From: Senegalia massiliensis
GTDB lineage: Bacteria; Bacillota; Clostridia; Tissierellales; SIT17
DNA: 64,000 nt
Direction: 5' to 3'
Assembly: GCF_009911265.1 (NCBI RefSeq)
Contig: NZ_QXXA01000001.1
Span: 186,001-250,000, forward strand
The notes under the pieces were generated by a model, which had not been told where the DNA came from, made no database searches, and saw only the letters and a program-made list of their open reading frames with translations. Made by a program: the position numbers and the translations under genes. Positions within the stretch are counted from its first letter, which is position 1. Each line of letters begins with the position of its first letter. Positions 52,691-62,068 of this stretch are shown one piece after another.

Positions 52691-55078
52691 TTGAATATTA
52701 TAAATGGAAAATCCTTAAATACATTAGAATATTTTAAAATAAAAGATAAACTCAAAAAGAAGGCAGAGTCATTTTTAGGAAAAAAAATAGTAGATGAATT
52801 ATTTCCTATGAAAGATTATATTGAAGTAAAAAACTCACAAGATGAAACAGAAGAAGCTTTAAATATTATGTTAAGGCGAGGAAATCCTCCATTAGGAGGT
52901 ATATATGATATTAAAGATAGTGTAATAAGAGCTGAAAAAGGCGGGGTTCTTTATCCATCTTCGTTACTTCAAGTAGGTGATAGCCTAAGAGCAGCTAGAA
53001 ATTTAAAAACTTTTATTAAAAGCGATAGAGAAGATAATGATTCAAGTTATCCTATACTTGAAAGATATATCTATAATTTAGTAATAAACAAAGATTTGGA
53101 ACAGGAAATTGAAAGAATAATAATAAGTGAAGAAGAAATTTCTGATAATGCAAGTTCAGATTTAAGAAGTATAAGAAGAAGAATAGAGTCTAAAAACTCT
53201 TCTATAAAAAGTAAGTTAAATTCCATAATTAATTCATCAAAAGAGAAAAAGTTATTGCAAGATAATATTATAACTATTAGAAATGAAAGATATGTTGTTC
53301 CAGTAAAGCAAGAAAATAGATCTAATTTTAAAGGATTAGTACATGATCAATCTGCAAGTGGTGCAACTTTATTTATTGAGCCAATGGCTATTGTAAATTT
53401 AAATAATGAATTAAAAGAATTAAAAATTGAAGAAAAACGAGAGATTGAAAGAATATTAAAGAGCTTAAGTGGAGAAGTGGCATCTATAAGTGGAGAATTA
53501 ATCCAAAACCAAAAAGTATTATCAATGATTGATTTTATTTTTGCTAAAGGAAAGTTAGCATTAGAGATGAATGCTATAAAACCACTATTGAATACAAATG
53601 GAGATATATTTTTAAAAAAATCTAGACATCCATTGATATCAAAAGATGAAGTTGTGGCAAATGATATTTATGTTGGCGATGATTTTCATACACTTATAAT
53701 AACTGGTCCCAATACTGGAGGTAAAACAGTAACTTTAAAAACAGTAGGTTTACTTACATTAATGTGTCAATCAGGACTCCATATACCTTGTGATCAAAAT
53801 AGCAAAATGGCAGTATTTAATAATGTGTTTGCGGATATAGGAGATGAACAAAGTATAGAACAAAGTCTAAGCACATTTTCATCTCATATGACTAATATAG
53901 TTAAAATAATAGATGGGGTAGAAGAAAATAGTTTGATTCTTTTTGATGAGTTAGGTGCAGGTACTGACCCTACAGAAGGAGCAGCGCTTGCAATGTCAAT
54001 ATTAGAATATTTAAATACTAAAAATGTGAAAACTATAGCTACAACTCATTATAGTGAATTAAAATTATATGCATTATCAACTGATGGAATAGAAAATGCG
54101 TCTGTTGAATTTGATGTTCAATCCTTAAGACCTACTTATAAACTTCTTATAGGAATACCTGGAAAATCTAATGCATTTGAGATATCTAAAAGACTTGGAT
54201 TAAGTGACGATATAATAGATAAATCTAGAGAAATATTATCAAAAGAAAATATACAATTTGAAGATGTATTATCTCAAATAGAAGTAGATAGGAAAATTAG
54301 TGAGGAAAACAAACAAAAATCAGAGAGACAAAGAAAAGAAATTGAAAGACTTAAAAATGAATTGGAAGAAAAACGATCAAAAATAGAAAAAATTAGAAAA
54401 GAAACTTTAAGAGAAGCAAAAATTGAAGCTAGAGAAATACTTGAAAAGGCTAAAGAAGAATCCAGTAATATAATAAAAGAACTTAGAAATTTATCTACTG
54501 ATATAGAAAAAGAAAAAAACAAAAAAATACAACAAGCCCAAAATAAATTAAAAACTAATTTAGATAATGTAAGTGAAGGACTTACAGAAAATATATTAGG
54601 TAAGTCTACAAATGCACCACCTAAAAATATAAAATCTGGAGACAGTGTAAAGCTATTAAATTTAAATCAAATAGCTACTGTACTTACAGAGCCAGATAAA
54701 GATGGGAATCTTACTGTACAAGCTGGTATCATGAAAATAAATGTAAATTTAAATAATATTGAAAAGACAAAAGATAATGTTGAACAAAAATCAGAAAAAA
54801 ATACTAGAGGAATGATAAAGTCCAAAGCTAAATCTATAAAGACTGAATTAGATTTAAGAGGTAAGAATGTAGAAGAAGGAATGCTTGAAGTTGATAAATA
54901 TTTAGATGATGTATATATGTCTGGTTTAAGTCAAGTTACAATAATTCATGGAAAAGGTACTGGTATATTAAGAGAAGGAATAAAGCAATATTTGAGAAAT
55001 CATAAACTTGTTGATTCATTTAGAATTGGAAAATATGGAGAAGGTGGAACAGGTGTTACAATAGTAAATCTAAAGTGA
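52691..55078 (+). CDS. mutS2: MutS2 family protein (RqcU)
   Basis: 795 residues from TTG 52691, chosen because GAGAGGTG ends 9 bases earlier and overlaps an in-frame GTG at 52679. Walker A is GPNTGGKT (339-346), and DELGAGTDPTEGAAL is the Walker B/D-loop region. A long coiled coil (about 520-630) leads to a C-terminal Smr nuclease domain (LDLRG near 718, IHGKGTG). Bacillus MutS2 splits collided ribosomes as RqcU and has a role in recombination control. Nearly joined to the peptidase gene downstream. Confidence 0.96.
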   Translation: MNIINGKSLNTLEYFKIKDKLKKKAESFLGKKIVDELFPMKDYIEVKNSQDETEEALNIMLRRGNPPLGGIYDIKDSVIRAEKGGVLYPSSLLQVGDSLRAARNLKTFIKSDREDNDSSYPILERYIYNLVINKDLEQEIERIIISEEEISDNASSDLRSIRRRIESKNSSIKSKLNSIINSSKEKKLLQDNIITIRNERYVVPVKQENRSNFKGLVHDQSASGATLFIEPMAIVNLNNELKELKIEEKREIERILKSLSGEVASISGELIQNQKVLSMIDFIFAKGKLALEMNAIKPLLNTNGDIFLKKSRHPLISKDEVVANDIYVGDDFHTLIITGPNTGGKTVTLKTVGLLTLMCQSGLHIPCDQNSKMAVFNNVFADIGDEQSIEQSLSTFSSHMTNIVKIIDGVEENSLILFDELGAGTDPTEGAALAMSILEYLNTKNVKTIATTHYSELKLYALSTDGIENASVEFDVQSLRPTYKLLIGIPGKSNAFEISKRLGLSDDIIDKSREILSKENIQFEDVLSQIEVDRKISEENKQKSERQRKEIERLKNELEEKRSKIEKIRKETLREAKIEAREILEKAKEESSNIIKELRNLSTDIEKEKNKKIQQAQNKLKTNLDNVSEGLTENILGKSTNAPPKNIKSGDSVKLLNLNQIATVLTEPDKDGNLTVQAGIMKINVNLNNIEKTKDNVEQKSEKNTRGMIKSKAKSIKTELDLRGKNVEEGMLEVDKYLDDVYMSGLSQVTIIHGKGTGILREGIKQYLRNHKLVDSFRIGKYGEGGTGVTIVNLK

Positions 55079-55088
55079 GGGTAAATTG

Positions 55089-56045
55089 ATGAAGGAAATA
55101 GGTATAAAAGATATAAATGATATATTTGTAGGGAATGCAGAATATGAAAATGGCCCTACAGGATGTACTGTTATTATTTCAGAAGAAGGATTTGTAGCTG
55201 GAGTAGATGTAAGAGGTGGAGCCCCAGGCACTAGAGAAACTGATGTCTTAAAACCAGAAAACATGATAGAAAAAGTACATTGTGTTTTTTTAAGTGGAGG
55301 AAGTGCATATGGGCTTGATTGTGCTAGTGGTATCATGGAGTTTTTAGAAGAAAAAAATATTGGATTTGATGTAGGAGTAGCAAGAGTTCCTATAGTCTGT
55401 GGTGCTGTTTTATTTGATTTAAATCTAGGAGATCCAAAAGTTAGACCAGATAAGAATCTAGGTTACAATGCTTGTAAGAATGCATATAGTAACAATTTTA
55501 AACAAGGTTCTTTTGGGGCAGGTATAGGAGCAAGTATTGGAAAGTTATATGGGCTAAATAGTGCCATGAAAGGTGGTATAGGTATTTATGGTATTCAAGT
55601 TGGGGATTTAAAAGTTTTATCAATAGTAGCTGTAAATGCTTTAGGAGATATACTTGATAATGGAAAAATAATTGCAGGACTTAGAAATGATGAAAATAAG
55701 TTTTTAGAAACAGAAAAAGAAATGATAAAAAATTACAATAAAACAGAAAATTTATTTGGACAAAATACTACAATAGGAGCAGTAATAACAAACGCTAAAT
55801 TCAATAAAGCACAAATGAATAAAATAGCTTCTATGGCTCATAATGGCTTTGCAAGAGCTATAAGACCATCTCATTCTATTTTTGATGGAGACACTATTTT
55901 TACGCTTTCTACAGGTAAAATAAATGCTGATATAAGTGCTGTTGGTATGCTTGCTAGCATTACTATGGAAAATGCAATTATAAATGGGGTTAAAAAAGCT
56001 GATTCAAAAGAAAATTTAATAACATATAAAGACTTAAAAAAATAG
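55089..56045 (+). CDS. P1 family (DmpA/BapA-type) peptidase
   Basis: 318 residues from ATG 55089, with GAGGG 7 bases upstream. The fold is that of Ntn-type DmpA: DVRGGAPGTRETD near the front, LSGGSAYGLDCASGIM, GFARAIRPSHSIFDGDTIF, and the autoprocessing region GQNTTIGAVITNA, where the Thr after Asn is the likely nucleophile. Enzymes of this family are aminopeptidases or beta-peptidases that cleave themselves to mature. Cytoplasmic. It lies 10 bases after mutS2 and is probably co-transcribed. Confidence 0.9.
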   Translation: MKEIGIKDINDIFVGNAEYENGPTGCTVIISEEGFVAGVDVRGGAPGTRETDVLKPENMIEKVHCVFLSGGSAYGLDCASGIMEFLEEKNIGFDVGVARVPIVCGAVLFDLNLGDPKVRPDKNLGYNACKNAYSNNFKQGSFGAGIGASIGKLYGLNSAMKGGIGIYGIQVGDLKVLSIVAVNALGDILDNGKIIAGLRNDENKFLETEKEMIKNYNKTENLFGQNTTIGAVITNAKFNKAQMNKIASMAHNGFARAIRPSHSIFDGDTIFTLSTGKINADISAVGMLASITMENAIINGVKKADSKENLITYKDLKK

Positions 56046-56228
56046 AGTTAAAGTTAGTATAAAATAAACACAATATATAATGTGAAATGGTATTGTAGAG
56101 TATGTTAAAGGGTATACTTAATAAATAAAGGTAATACTTGAAAAAATATAAAAGGAATTATATAGCACTATATATTCTAAAAAGTATAATTATATAATTT
56201 TTGGTAAGTAAGAATATCTAAATTTTAC

Positions 56229-56257
56229 TTGAATAGTATTTAATATTATGGTATATT
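56229..56257 (+). promoter_or_regulatory. Candidate promoter of argS
   Basis: TTGAAT (56229-56234), 17 bases, TATATT (56252-56257), about 40 bases before the T-box. The DNA from 56046 to this point holds no gene I can see. Confidence 0.45.
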
Positions 56258-56298
56258 AAATAGAAATTAATATTTAAAATTCAATGAAGAGGATAGTA

Positions 56299-56505
56299 AA
56301 ATATAAAAAAGAGTCTTAGAGAGTCGGGAAATGGTGAAATCCTGATACCTTTTAATATTTGAAGAGAGCCTTGGAGAAACCATCTGAAATGAGTAAGATG
56401 TGTCGGTTGAACCGTTATTTTATTATGAGTGGACAATAAATTTTTGTCAATTAGAGTGGTAACACGGGTTTAACTCGTCTCTTATATAAGAGACGAGTTT
56501 TTTTT
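56299..56505 (+). promoter_or_regulatory. T-box leader (tRNA-Arg) controlling argS
   Basis: Core TAGAGTGGTAACACGGG (56452-56468) differs from the other three leaders, which have GGTACCGCG or GGAACCGCG. A perfect terminator (AACTCGTCTCTTA / TAAGAGACGAGTT, 56472-56498) with eight T follows. The specifier context GAAG-AGA-GCCTTGGAG aligns with the thrS context GAAA-ACT-AACCTGGAG, so the specifier is read as AGA (56365-56367), an arginine codon. Stem III (GACAA / TTGTC) is also visible. Confidence 0.88.
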
Positions 56506-56531
56506 GATAGAAAATATTTTTAGGAGGTAGA

Positions 56532-58235
56532 ATGATGATAGATTTTAAAGAGAAAATTGGAGAAATTATAAATCAAAATGTGGAACAAATATCTAAAGAA
56601 GAGGTATTAGAATTATTAGAAATTCCACCAAGTTATGATATGGGAGATTATGCAATGCCGTGTTTTAAGATGGCAAAAATATTTAGAAAATCTCCTAATT
56701 TGATAGCAGAAGATATAGTAAATATGATCGGAGAAAATAAATATTTTGAAAAGATTGAGAATAAAGGTGCATATGTAAACTTTTTTGTAAATAAAGAATT
56801 ATTTTCAGAGACTGTATTAAAGGAAGTATATGAAAAGGAAAATAAATATGGTGCTACAAATGTAGGGAAAAATAGAAATGTAATAGTTGAGTTTTCATCT
56901 CCTAACATTGCTAAGCCTTTTCATATAGGTCATATTAGAAGTACTGTAATTGGACATTCAATTTATAAAATATATGATTTCTTAGGTTTTAATACAATAG
57001 CTATTAATCACTTAGGTGATTATGGTACACAATTTGGTAAATTGATTGTTGCATACAAAGCATGGGGAGATAGAAAAGTTATAGAATCTAATCCAATACC
57101 GGAACTTCTTAAATTATATATTAAATTTCACGAAGAAGTAGAAAAGAAACCTGAATTAGATGATAAAGCCCGTGAATGGTTTTTAAAGCTAGAAGGAGAA
57201 GATCCTGAAGCAAAAGAATTATGGCAGTGGATTAGAGATGTTAGTTTAAAAGAGTTTAATAGAGTTTATGAGATGTTAAATATAAAGTTTGATTCATTAG
57301 CAGGTGAAAGCTTTTATTCTGATAAAATGCCTAGAGTAATAGATATTATGAATGAAAAAGGGATATTAGAAGATTCACAAGGCGCAAGAATAGTAGATTT
57401 AGAATCTTATGGTATGCCACCTGCACTTGTACAAAAAAGAGATGGATCTACATTGTATATTACTAGAGACGTTGCAGCTGCTTTATATAGAAAAGAAACA
57501 TATGATTTTTATAAAAATATTTATGTAGTTGGTTCTCAACAAATTCTGCATTTTCAACAATGGATGAAAATGGTTGAATTAATGGGATTTGATTGGGCAA
57601 AAGATTGTGTGCATGTTCCATTTGGAATGGTATCATTAGAAGAAGGTACAATGTCTACACGTAAAGGTAGAGTAGTATTCTTAGAAGATGTTTTAAATAA
57701 AGCAGTTGATAAAACTAGAGAAATAATAGAACAAAAAAATCCAAACTTAGAAAATAAAGAAGAAGTTGCAAAACAAATAGGAATAGGAGCTATAGTATTC
57801 CAAGAGCTATCAAATAGTAGAATTAAAGATTACACTTTTTCATGGGATAAGACATTAGCATTTGAAGGTGAAACAGGTCCATATGTTCAATATACTCATG
57901 CAAGGGCAAATAGCATACTAAAAAAAGCTAATGTTGACGTTACTGATGATATTGATTATTCATTATTATTAAATGAGGAAGCAGTTAATGTAGTAAGACT
58001 TCTACATGATTTCAAACAAGTTGTAATTGATGCTATGGAAAAATATGAACCTGCAATAATAACACGTCATATAGTTGATATAGCTCAAGCATTTAATAGA
58101 TTCTATCATGATTGTCCAATTTTAGTAGATGATGAAAATGTTAAAAAAGCTAGATTATTATTAGTAAAATCTACAAGAGATGTATTAAAAACAGGTCTTT
58201 CACTTATATCAGTAGAAGCTCCTGAAAAAATGTAA
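56532..58235 (+). CDS. argS: Arginyl-tRNA synthetase
   Basis: 567 residues. Class I motif HIGH appears in KPFHIGHIRST (near 132-137), and MSTRKGR replaces KMSKS as usual for ArgS. The N-terminal ArgS additional domain (about 1-95) and the C-terminal DALR anticodon-binding domain (YTHARANSIL to the end) are complete. It charges tRNA-Arg. Start is ATG 56532 or 56535; AGGAGG upstream fits both. Single gene under T-box control. Confidence 0.98.
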   Translation: MMIDFKEKIGEIINQNVEQISKEEVLELLEIPPSYDMGDYAMPCFKMAKIFRKSPNLIAEDIVNMIGENKYFEKIENKGAYVNFFVNKELFSETVLKEVYEKENKYGATNVGKNRNVIVEFSSPNIAKPFHIGHIRSTVIGHSIYKIYDFLGFNTIAINHLGDYGTQFGKLIVAYKAWGDRKVIESNPIPELLKLYIKFHEEVEKKPELDDKAREWFLKLEGEDPEAKELWQWIRDVSLKEFNRVYEMLNIKFDSLAGESFYSDKMPRVIDIMNEKGILEDSQGARIVDLESYGMPPALVQKRDGSTLYITRDVAAALYRKETYDFYKNIYVVGSQQILHFQQWMKMVELMGFDWAKDCVHVPFGMVSLEEGTMSTRKGRVVFLEDVLNKAVDKTREIIEQKNPNLENKEEVAKQIGIGAIVFQELSNSRIKDYTFSWDKTLAFEGETGPYVQYTHARANSILKKANVDVTDDIDYSLLLNEEAVNVVRLLHDFKQVVIDAMEKYEPAIITRHIVDIAQAFNRFYHDCPILVDDENVKKARLLLVKSTRDVLKTGLSLISVEAPEKM

Positions 58236-58260
58236 TTAATAGTAGATATATTATTTTAAA

Positions 58261-58302
58261 ACATCCTGCAAAATATTAGAAAATATAATTTGTAGGGTGT
58301 TT
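58261..58302 (+). terminator. Terminator of argS
   Basis: Stem ACATCCTGCAAA / TTTGTAGGGTGT, with two G-T pairs, AT-rich loop and TTTTTAT. Confidence 0.8.
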
Positions 58303-58358
58303 TTATGGTCTTTAAAAAATACTTATGTTGGTATTGAATTAATAGAAGGGAGGAACAT

Positions 58359-59333
58359 ATGTCTAAAGATATAATTGAAAAAATAATAAATTCAGCGTCG
58401 ACAATGGATGCACTTAAAAATAATAAAAATGTAATTAGGAATTATCAGTTACAATTGATGTTGAGTACTATTAAATCTTTAATTCCTTCAGAAGATAAAA
58501 AAGGTATAAGAATATATTATCCTCGGTTTATAAAGGAGATGGAACTTTTAAAATATTATATTTATAATACTGATAAAAATAAAACTAATAATTATTATAA
58601 ATATAAAGACTCAAACTTTACAGCTAGAATAATACCTATAGTTATTACTAATTCTGATTTTGATATTGCTAGAGAAGAGATTATAAAGAACATTTTATTT
58701 TTTACTGGGAATATAAAAAGTTTATTAAGTGGTATTTTATTAGGGAAATTATTAGATAGATTAATCAATGGAGAGTATAAAAAAGAAGAAATATTAAAAA
58801 ACTTAAAAAATGAAATAATAAACTTTTCTCAAACTGAATTTTTAAAGAAATATAAAGAATACTATAGAATAGATTTAGAAGAATATGAAGGTAATTATAC
58901 AATAAACTTTGAAAAAGAAAGAATAAATTTGATAAATACATTAAATGATATATCATATAATGATGATATTATTAAAAAAAGCATATTGATAATTGAAAAT
59001 CATTGTGAAGTTGATAGTACTAAAATTAATGACATATTTTTATTATCAGTATTAGGAGTTTATTCTGAAGAAATAAATAAAATAGAATATAATGATAAAA
59101 AGTTTATGACTAAAATATCAGATTATTTAGTTAAACTTAGAAAAGGCAGAATTGATCCTAGTAGTTTAAATATAAACATGAATAATATACCAAATTTATT
59201 CGATTCTAATCAAGGTGATATTATAGATCATCCTTTGTTAAATAGATCAAAAATAATAAAAAAATATTATGAAAATGATACGGTGACTATAGAAGTCATG
59301 ACAAAATCAGGATTATATATATTTCAAAAATAA
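58359..59333 (+). CDS. Hypothetical 324-residue protein
   Basis: Preceded by GAAGGGAGG and followed by a perfect bidirectional terminator, so it is a clear gene. The protein is soluble, helical and rich in lysine, asparagine and isoleucine. Recurrent features are paired helices (EIIKNILFFTGNIKSLLSG, GILLGKLLDRLING) and a short C-terminal beta hairpin (NDTVTIEVMTKSGLYIF). No catalytic motif, signal or membrane helix is seen. I do not recognise a family. Confidence 0.7.
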   Translation: MSKDIIEKIINSASTMDALKNNKNVIRNYQLQLMLSTIKSLIPSEDKKGIRIYYPRFIKEMELLKYYIYNTDKNKTNNYYKYKDSNFTARIIPIVITNSDFDIAREEIIKNILFFTGNIKSLLSGILLGKLLDRLINGEYKKEEILKNLKNEIINFSQTEFLKKYKEYYRIDLEEYEGNYTINFEKERINLINTLNDISYNDDIIKKSILIIENHCEVDSTKINDIFLLSVLGVYSEEINKIEYNDKKFMTKISDYLVKLRKGRIDPSSLNINMNNIPNLFDSNQGDIIDHPLLNRSKIIKKYYENDTVTIEVMTKSGLYIFQK

Positions 59334-59357
59334 AACACCCTAGTACTAGGGTGTTTT
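59332..59357. terminator. Bidirectional terminator
   Basis: Perfect palindrome AAAACACCCTAGT / ACTAGGGTGTTTT between convergent genes, with T runs on both strands. Confidence 0.9.
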
Positions 59358-59359
59358 AT

Positions 59360-59557
59360 TTATTTTTTTAAGTAATCTATAAATTCTTCTTCAGAACTAT
59401 CTGCAAGTTCACTAAGTTCGCTAACAATACTATTTTTCAAAGATAAATATTCCTCTAAATTTTTATTTTCACCTGTATATTGCAATGCTTCTAATATAAG
59501 TAGCATGTCTTTTTTAGGTATTTCAGCTATAGATATTTTTTCAAATTCTTGCATCAT
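59360..59557 (-). CDS. Hypothetical acidic 65-residue protein
   Basis: A - strand gene with AAAGGAGAAAA immediately before tandem ATG codons (59557 and 59554). It is acidic and all helical (FEKISIAEIPKKDMLLILEAL, then LEEYLSLKNSIVSELSELADSSEEEFIDYLKK in part). No cysteine or membrane segment. It may be a small protein-binding regulator, but no family is recognised. It converges on the 324-residue gene through a shared terminator. Confidence 0.65.
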   Translation of the reverse strand: MMQEFEKISIAEIPKKDMLLILEALQYTGENKNLEEYLSLKNSIVSELSELADSSEEEFIDYLKK

Positions 59558-59718
59558 TTTTCTCCTTTCATAATTACTAATAAAATAGTTGTATATAATA
59601 TCTTTCTACAAAAGTGTATATTATTCCTCTTTTTTTTACAAGGAATATAAATAATAATTATTATTTATTTGGAATAAAATTATATTTAAAGAGTATTTTT
59701 TTAATAGGAGGGGTAGTT

Positions 59719-60219
59719 TTGAGTATATTATATAAATATGATAGAGAAAAAGCAAAACAATATGCTAAAAAATGGGCTTTTAAAAGAAATCCTAAATATT
59801 ATAATTTTGAAGATTTAGGAGGGGATTGTACTAATTTTATTTCACAAGTGTTATATGCAGGAGGATGTCCTATGAATTACAATAGATGGACTGGATGGTA
59901 TTATAACAATATAAATGACAGAGCACCTGCATGGACTTCTGTAAATTATTTAAAAAAGTTTTTGGAAAATAATACTGAAAGAGGCCCAATTGTAGAAAAA
60001 AGTAATATTGATAAAGTTGAAATAGGAGATATAGTGCAACTTAATTTTGATTCAGATATAGTATTTGAACATTCTCTAGTTATAGTTGATATTAAAAGTC
60101 CAAGAACTTTAGAAAATATTTATATATCAACCCATACATATGATAGGTATAATTATTCTTTAGCAAATTATTTCGTAAAAGAGATAAACTTTTTTCATGT
60201 TTTAGGATATAAAAAATAG
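59719..60219 (+). CDS. Putative amidase-domain protein (Amidase_6 type)
   Basis: 166 residues from TTG 59719, six bases after GGAGGGG; the longer frame upstream has no ribosome binding site. The motif GGDC37-TNFISQVLYAGG and H118 in FEHSLVIVD are the Cys and His of a papain-like (NlpC/P60-related) amidase domain; WTGWYYN and RAPAWTSV are the typical conserved aromatic segments. In other proteins this domain is secreted; here no signal peptide remains, so it would act inside the cell, perhaps the mother cell or spore. Substrate unknown. Confidence 0.85.
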   Translation: MSILYKYDREKAKQYAKKWAFKRNPKYYNFEDLGGDCTNFISQVLYAGGCPMNYNRWTGWYYNNINDRAPAWTSVNYLKKFLENNTERGPIVEKSNIDKVEIGDIVQLNFDSDIVFEHSLVIVDIKSPRTLENIYISTHTYDRYNYSLANYFVKEINFFHVLGYKK

Positions 60220-60291
60220 AGAATTTGCTGGTATGATAAAAAAGTATTATAATGATATGAAGAAAAGATTACCCAATTAGGAGTGCAAAAG

Positions 60292-62067
60292 ATGAAATTA
60301 TTAATTACAACACTTAATTCAAAATTTGTACATTCATCTCTTTCTATAAGATATTTAAAAGAATATATAAAAGATTTAAATGTTGATATAGACATAGAAG
60401 AATATACAATAAATCAAAATTTAGATTTTATAGTATCAGAAATTTTCAAAAAAAATATACATGTAGTAGCATTTTCTACATATATATGGGGAGTTAAAGA
60501 AACTATTACTATATGTGAAAAATTAAAAATTATAAAACCAGATTTGAAAATTATACTTGGTGGTCCTGAAGTTTCTTTTGATATAAAACAATTAATGAAT
60601 AATAATAAATTTATTGATTTTATAATTTATGGTGAAGGTGAAGAAACCTTTAGAGAGCTTATTATTAACATGATAGGAAATAAAAAGTATGATGATTTAT
60701 TAGGTCTTGCATATAGAGTTGGAGATGATATAAAAATAAACTCTCCTAGACCATTAATAAATAATTTAGATAAAATTCCTTCTCCATTTATGAGTAATAT
60801 GAATTCCTTTAAGAATAAAATAATATATTATGAGACATCAAGAGGTTGTCCATTTAATTGTAAATTTTGCTTATCTTCCACAATAAAAGGAGTAAGATTT
60901 TTTTCAATTGATAGGGTTAAAAAAGATTTAAAATTCCTTATAGATTCTAAAGTGAAACAAGTTAAATTTGTAGATAGAACATTTAATGCAGATAAAAAAT
61001 ATTCAATTGAAATAATGACTTATATAATGAAAAATAATCCTGAAAATATTAATTTTCATTTTGAAGTAACAGCTCACTTATTAGATAGGGAAATGATAGA
61101 GTTTTTAAAAAATGTACCTGAAGGCATGTTTCAATTTGAAATAGGGGTACAGTCTACAAATGAAAAAACTATAGAAGCAATAGGAAGAACTACTGATTTT
61201 GATAAACTTTCATCTGTAGTTAAAGAGATAAATAATTATAAAAACATTCATCAACATCTAGATCTAATAGTAGGTCTTCCATATGAAAATTATAATAGCT
61301 TTAAAAATTCATTTAATGATGTGTATAATTTAGAGCCTGAAAAACTACAATTAGGTTTTTTAAAATTATTAAAAGGATCTGAATTAAGACAAAAAACAAG
61401 AGAATATGGTTTTAAGTTTCATGATTCACCACCTTATGAAATTATGGAAAATAAATTTATAAGTTATAATGAAGTTTTAAAACTTAAGATCATTGAAGAT
61501 TTAGTTGATAAATATGGAAATGAATTAAATTTTAAAAATAGTATAAATTATATAATTAAAAATTATTTTGATAATCCTTTTGATTTTTATGAACATTTTT
61601 CTCGCTACTGGGAAGAACGAAGATATCATACTATATCCCATAGCTTAAAGAGATTATATGAAATATTGTATGAATATTTTATATTTTACTTTAAAAAAGA
61701 TAATGATATATTTAATGATATTTTAAAATATGATTATATCTTTAATAATAATAAATCAATGCCAAATTACATTAAGTTCTATGATGAATATAAAATAAAA
61801 AAACTTCGTCATGATTTTTTAAAGAAAGATGATAATTTAAAAAAATATTTGCCAAGTTATATAGGTTTATCTGCTAAGAAAATAATAAAAGACATTTCAA
61901 TTATAAGTTTTAAATTTGATGTTGAAACCTTTTTAAAAACTTTTGATAAAGAAGATATATCATATGTGAAAAAAATATATCTATTTGAGCATAAGGGAAA
62001 AAATAATGTTTTTACCAAGTCAAAAGTATATGATATTACAAAAGAATTTTTAGAAGAGGAGAGTTAA
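60292..62067 (+). CDS. B12-binding-domain radical SAM protein with DUF4080-type C-terminus
   Basis: 591 residues from ATG 60292, eight bases after AGGAG. Residues 1-130 resemble a cobalamin-binding Rossmann domain (VVAFSTYIWG, IILGGPEVSFD, YGEGEETF). The radical SAM core carries C186-x3-C190-x2-C193 (GCPFNCKFC). The C-terminal 200 residues fit the DUF4080 extension found with these enzymes. It presumably does a radical methylation or rearrangement; the substrate is unknown. One base separates it from the membrane protein gene. Confidence 0.87.
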   Translation: MKLLITTLNSKFVHSSLSIRYLKEYIKDLNVDIDIEEYTINQNLDFIVSEIFKKNIHVVAFSTYIWGVKETITICEKLKIIKPDLKIILGGPEVSFDIKQLMNNNKFIDFIIYGEGEETFRELIINMIGNKKYDDLLGLAYRVGDDIKINSPRPLINNLDKIPSPFMSNMNSFKNKIIYYETSRGCPFNCKFCLSSTIKGVRFFSIDRVKKDLKFLIDSKVKQVKFVDRTFNADKKYSIEIMTYIMKNNPENINFHFEVTAHLLDREMIEFLKNVPEGMFQFEIGVQSTNEKTIEAIGRTTDFDKLSSVVKEINNYKNIHQHLDLIVGLPYENYNSFKNSFNDVYNLEPEKLQLGFLKLLKGSELRQKTREYGFKFHDSPPYEIMENKFISYNEVLKLKIIEDLVDKYGNELNFKNSINYIIKNYFDNPFDFYEHFSRYWEERRYHTISHSLKRLYEILYEYFIFYFKKDNDIFNDILKYDYIFNNNKSMPNYIKFYDEYKIKKLRHDFLKKDDNLKKYLPSYIGLSAKKIIKDISIISFKFDVETFLKTFDKEDISYVKKIYLFEHKGKNNVFTKSKVYDITKEFLEEES

Positions 62068-62068
62068 A

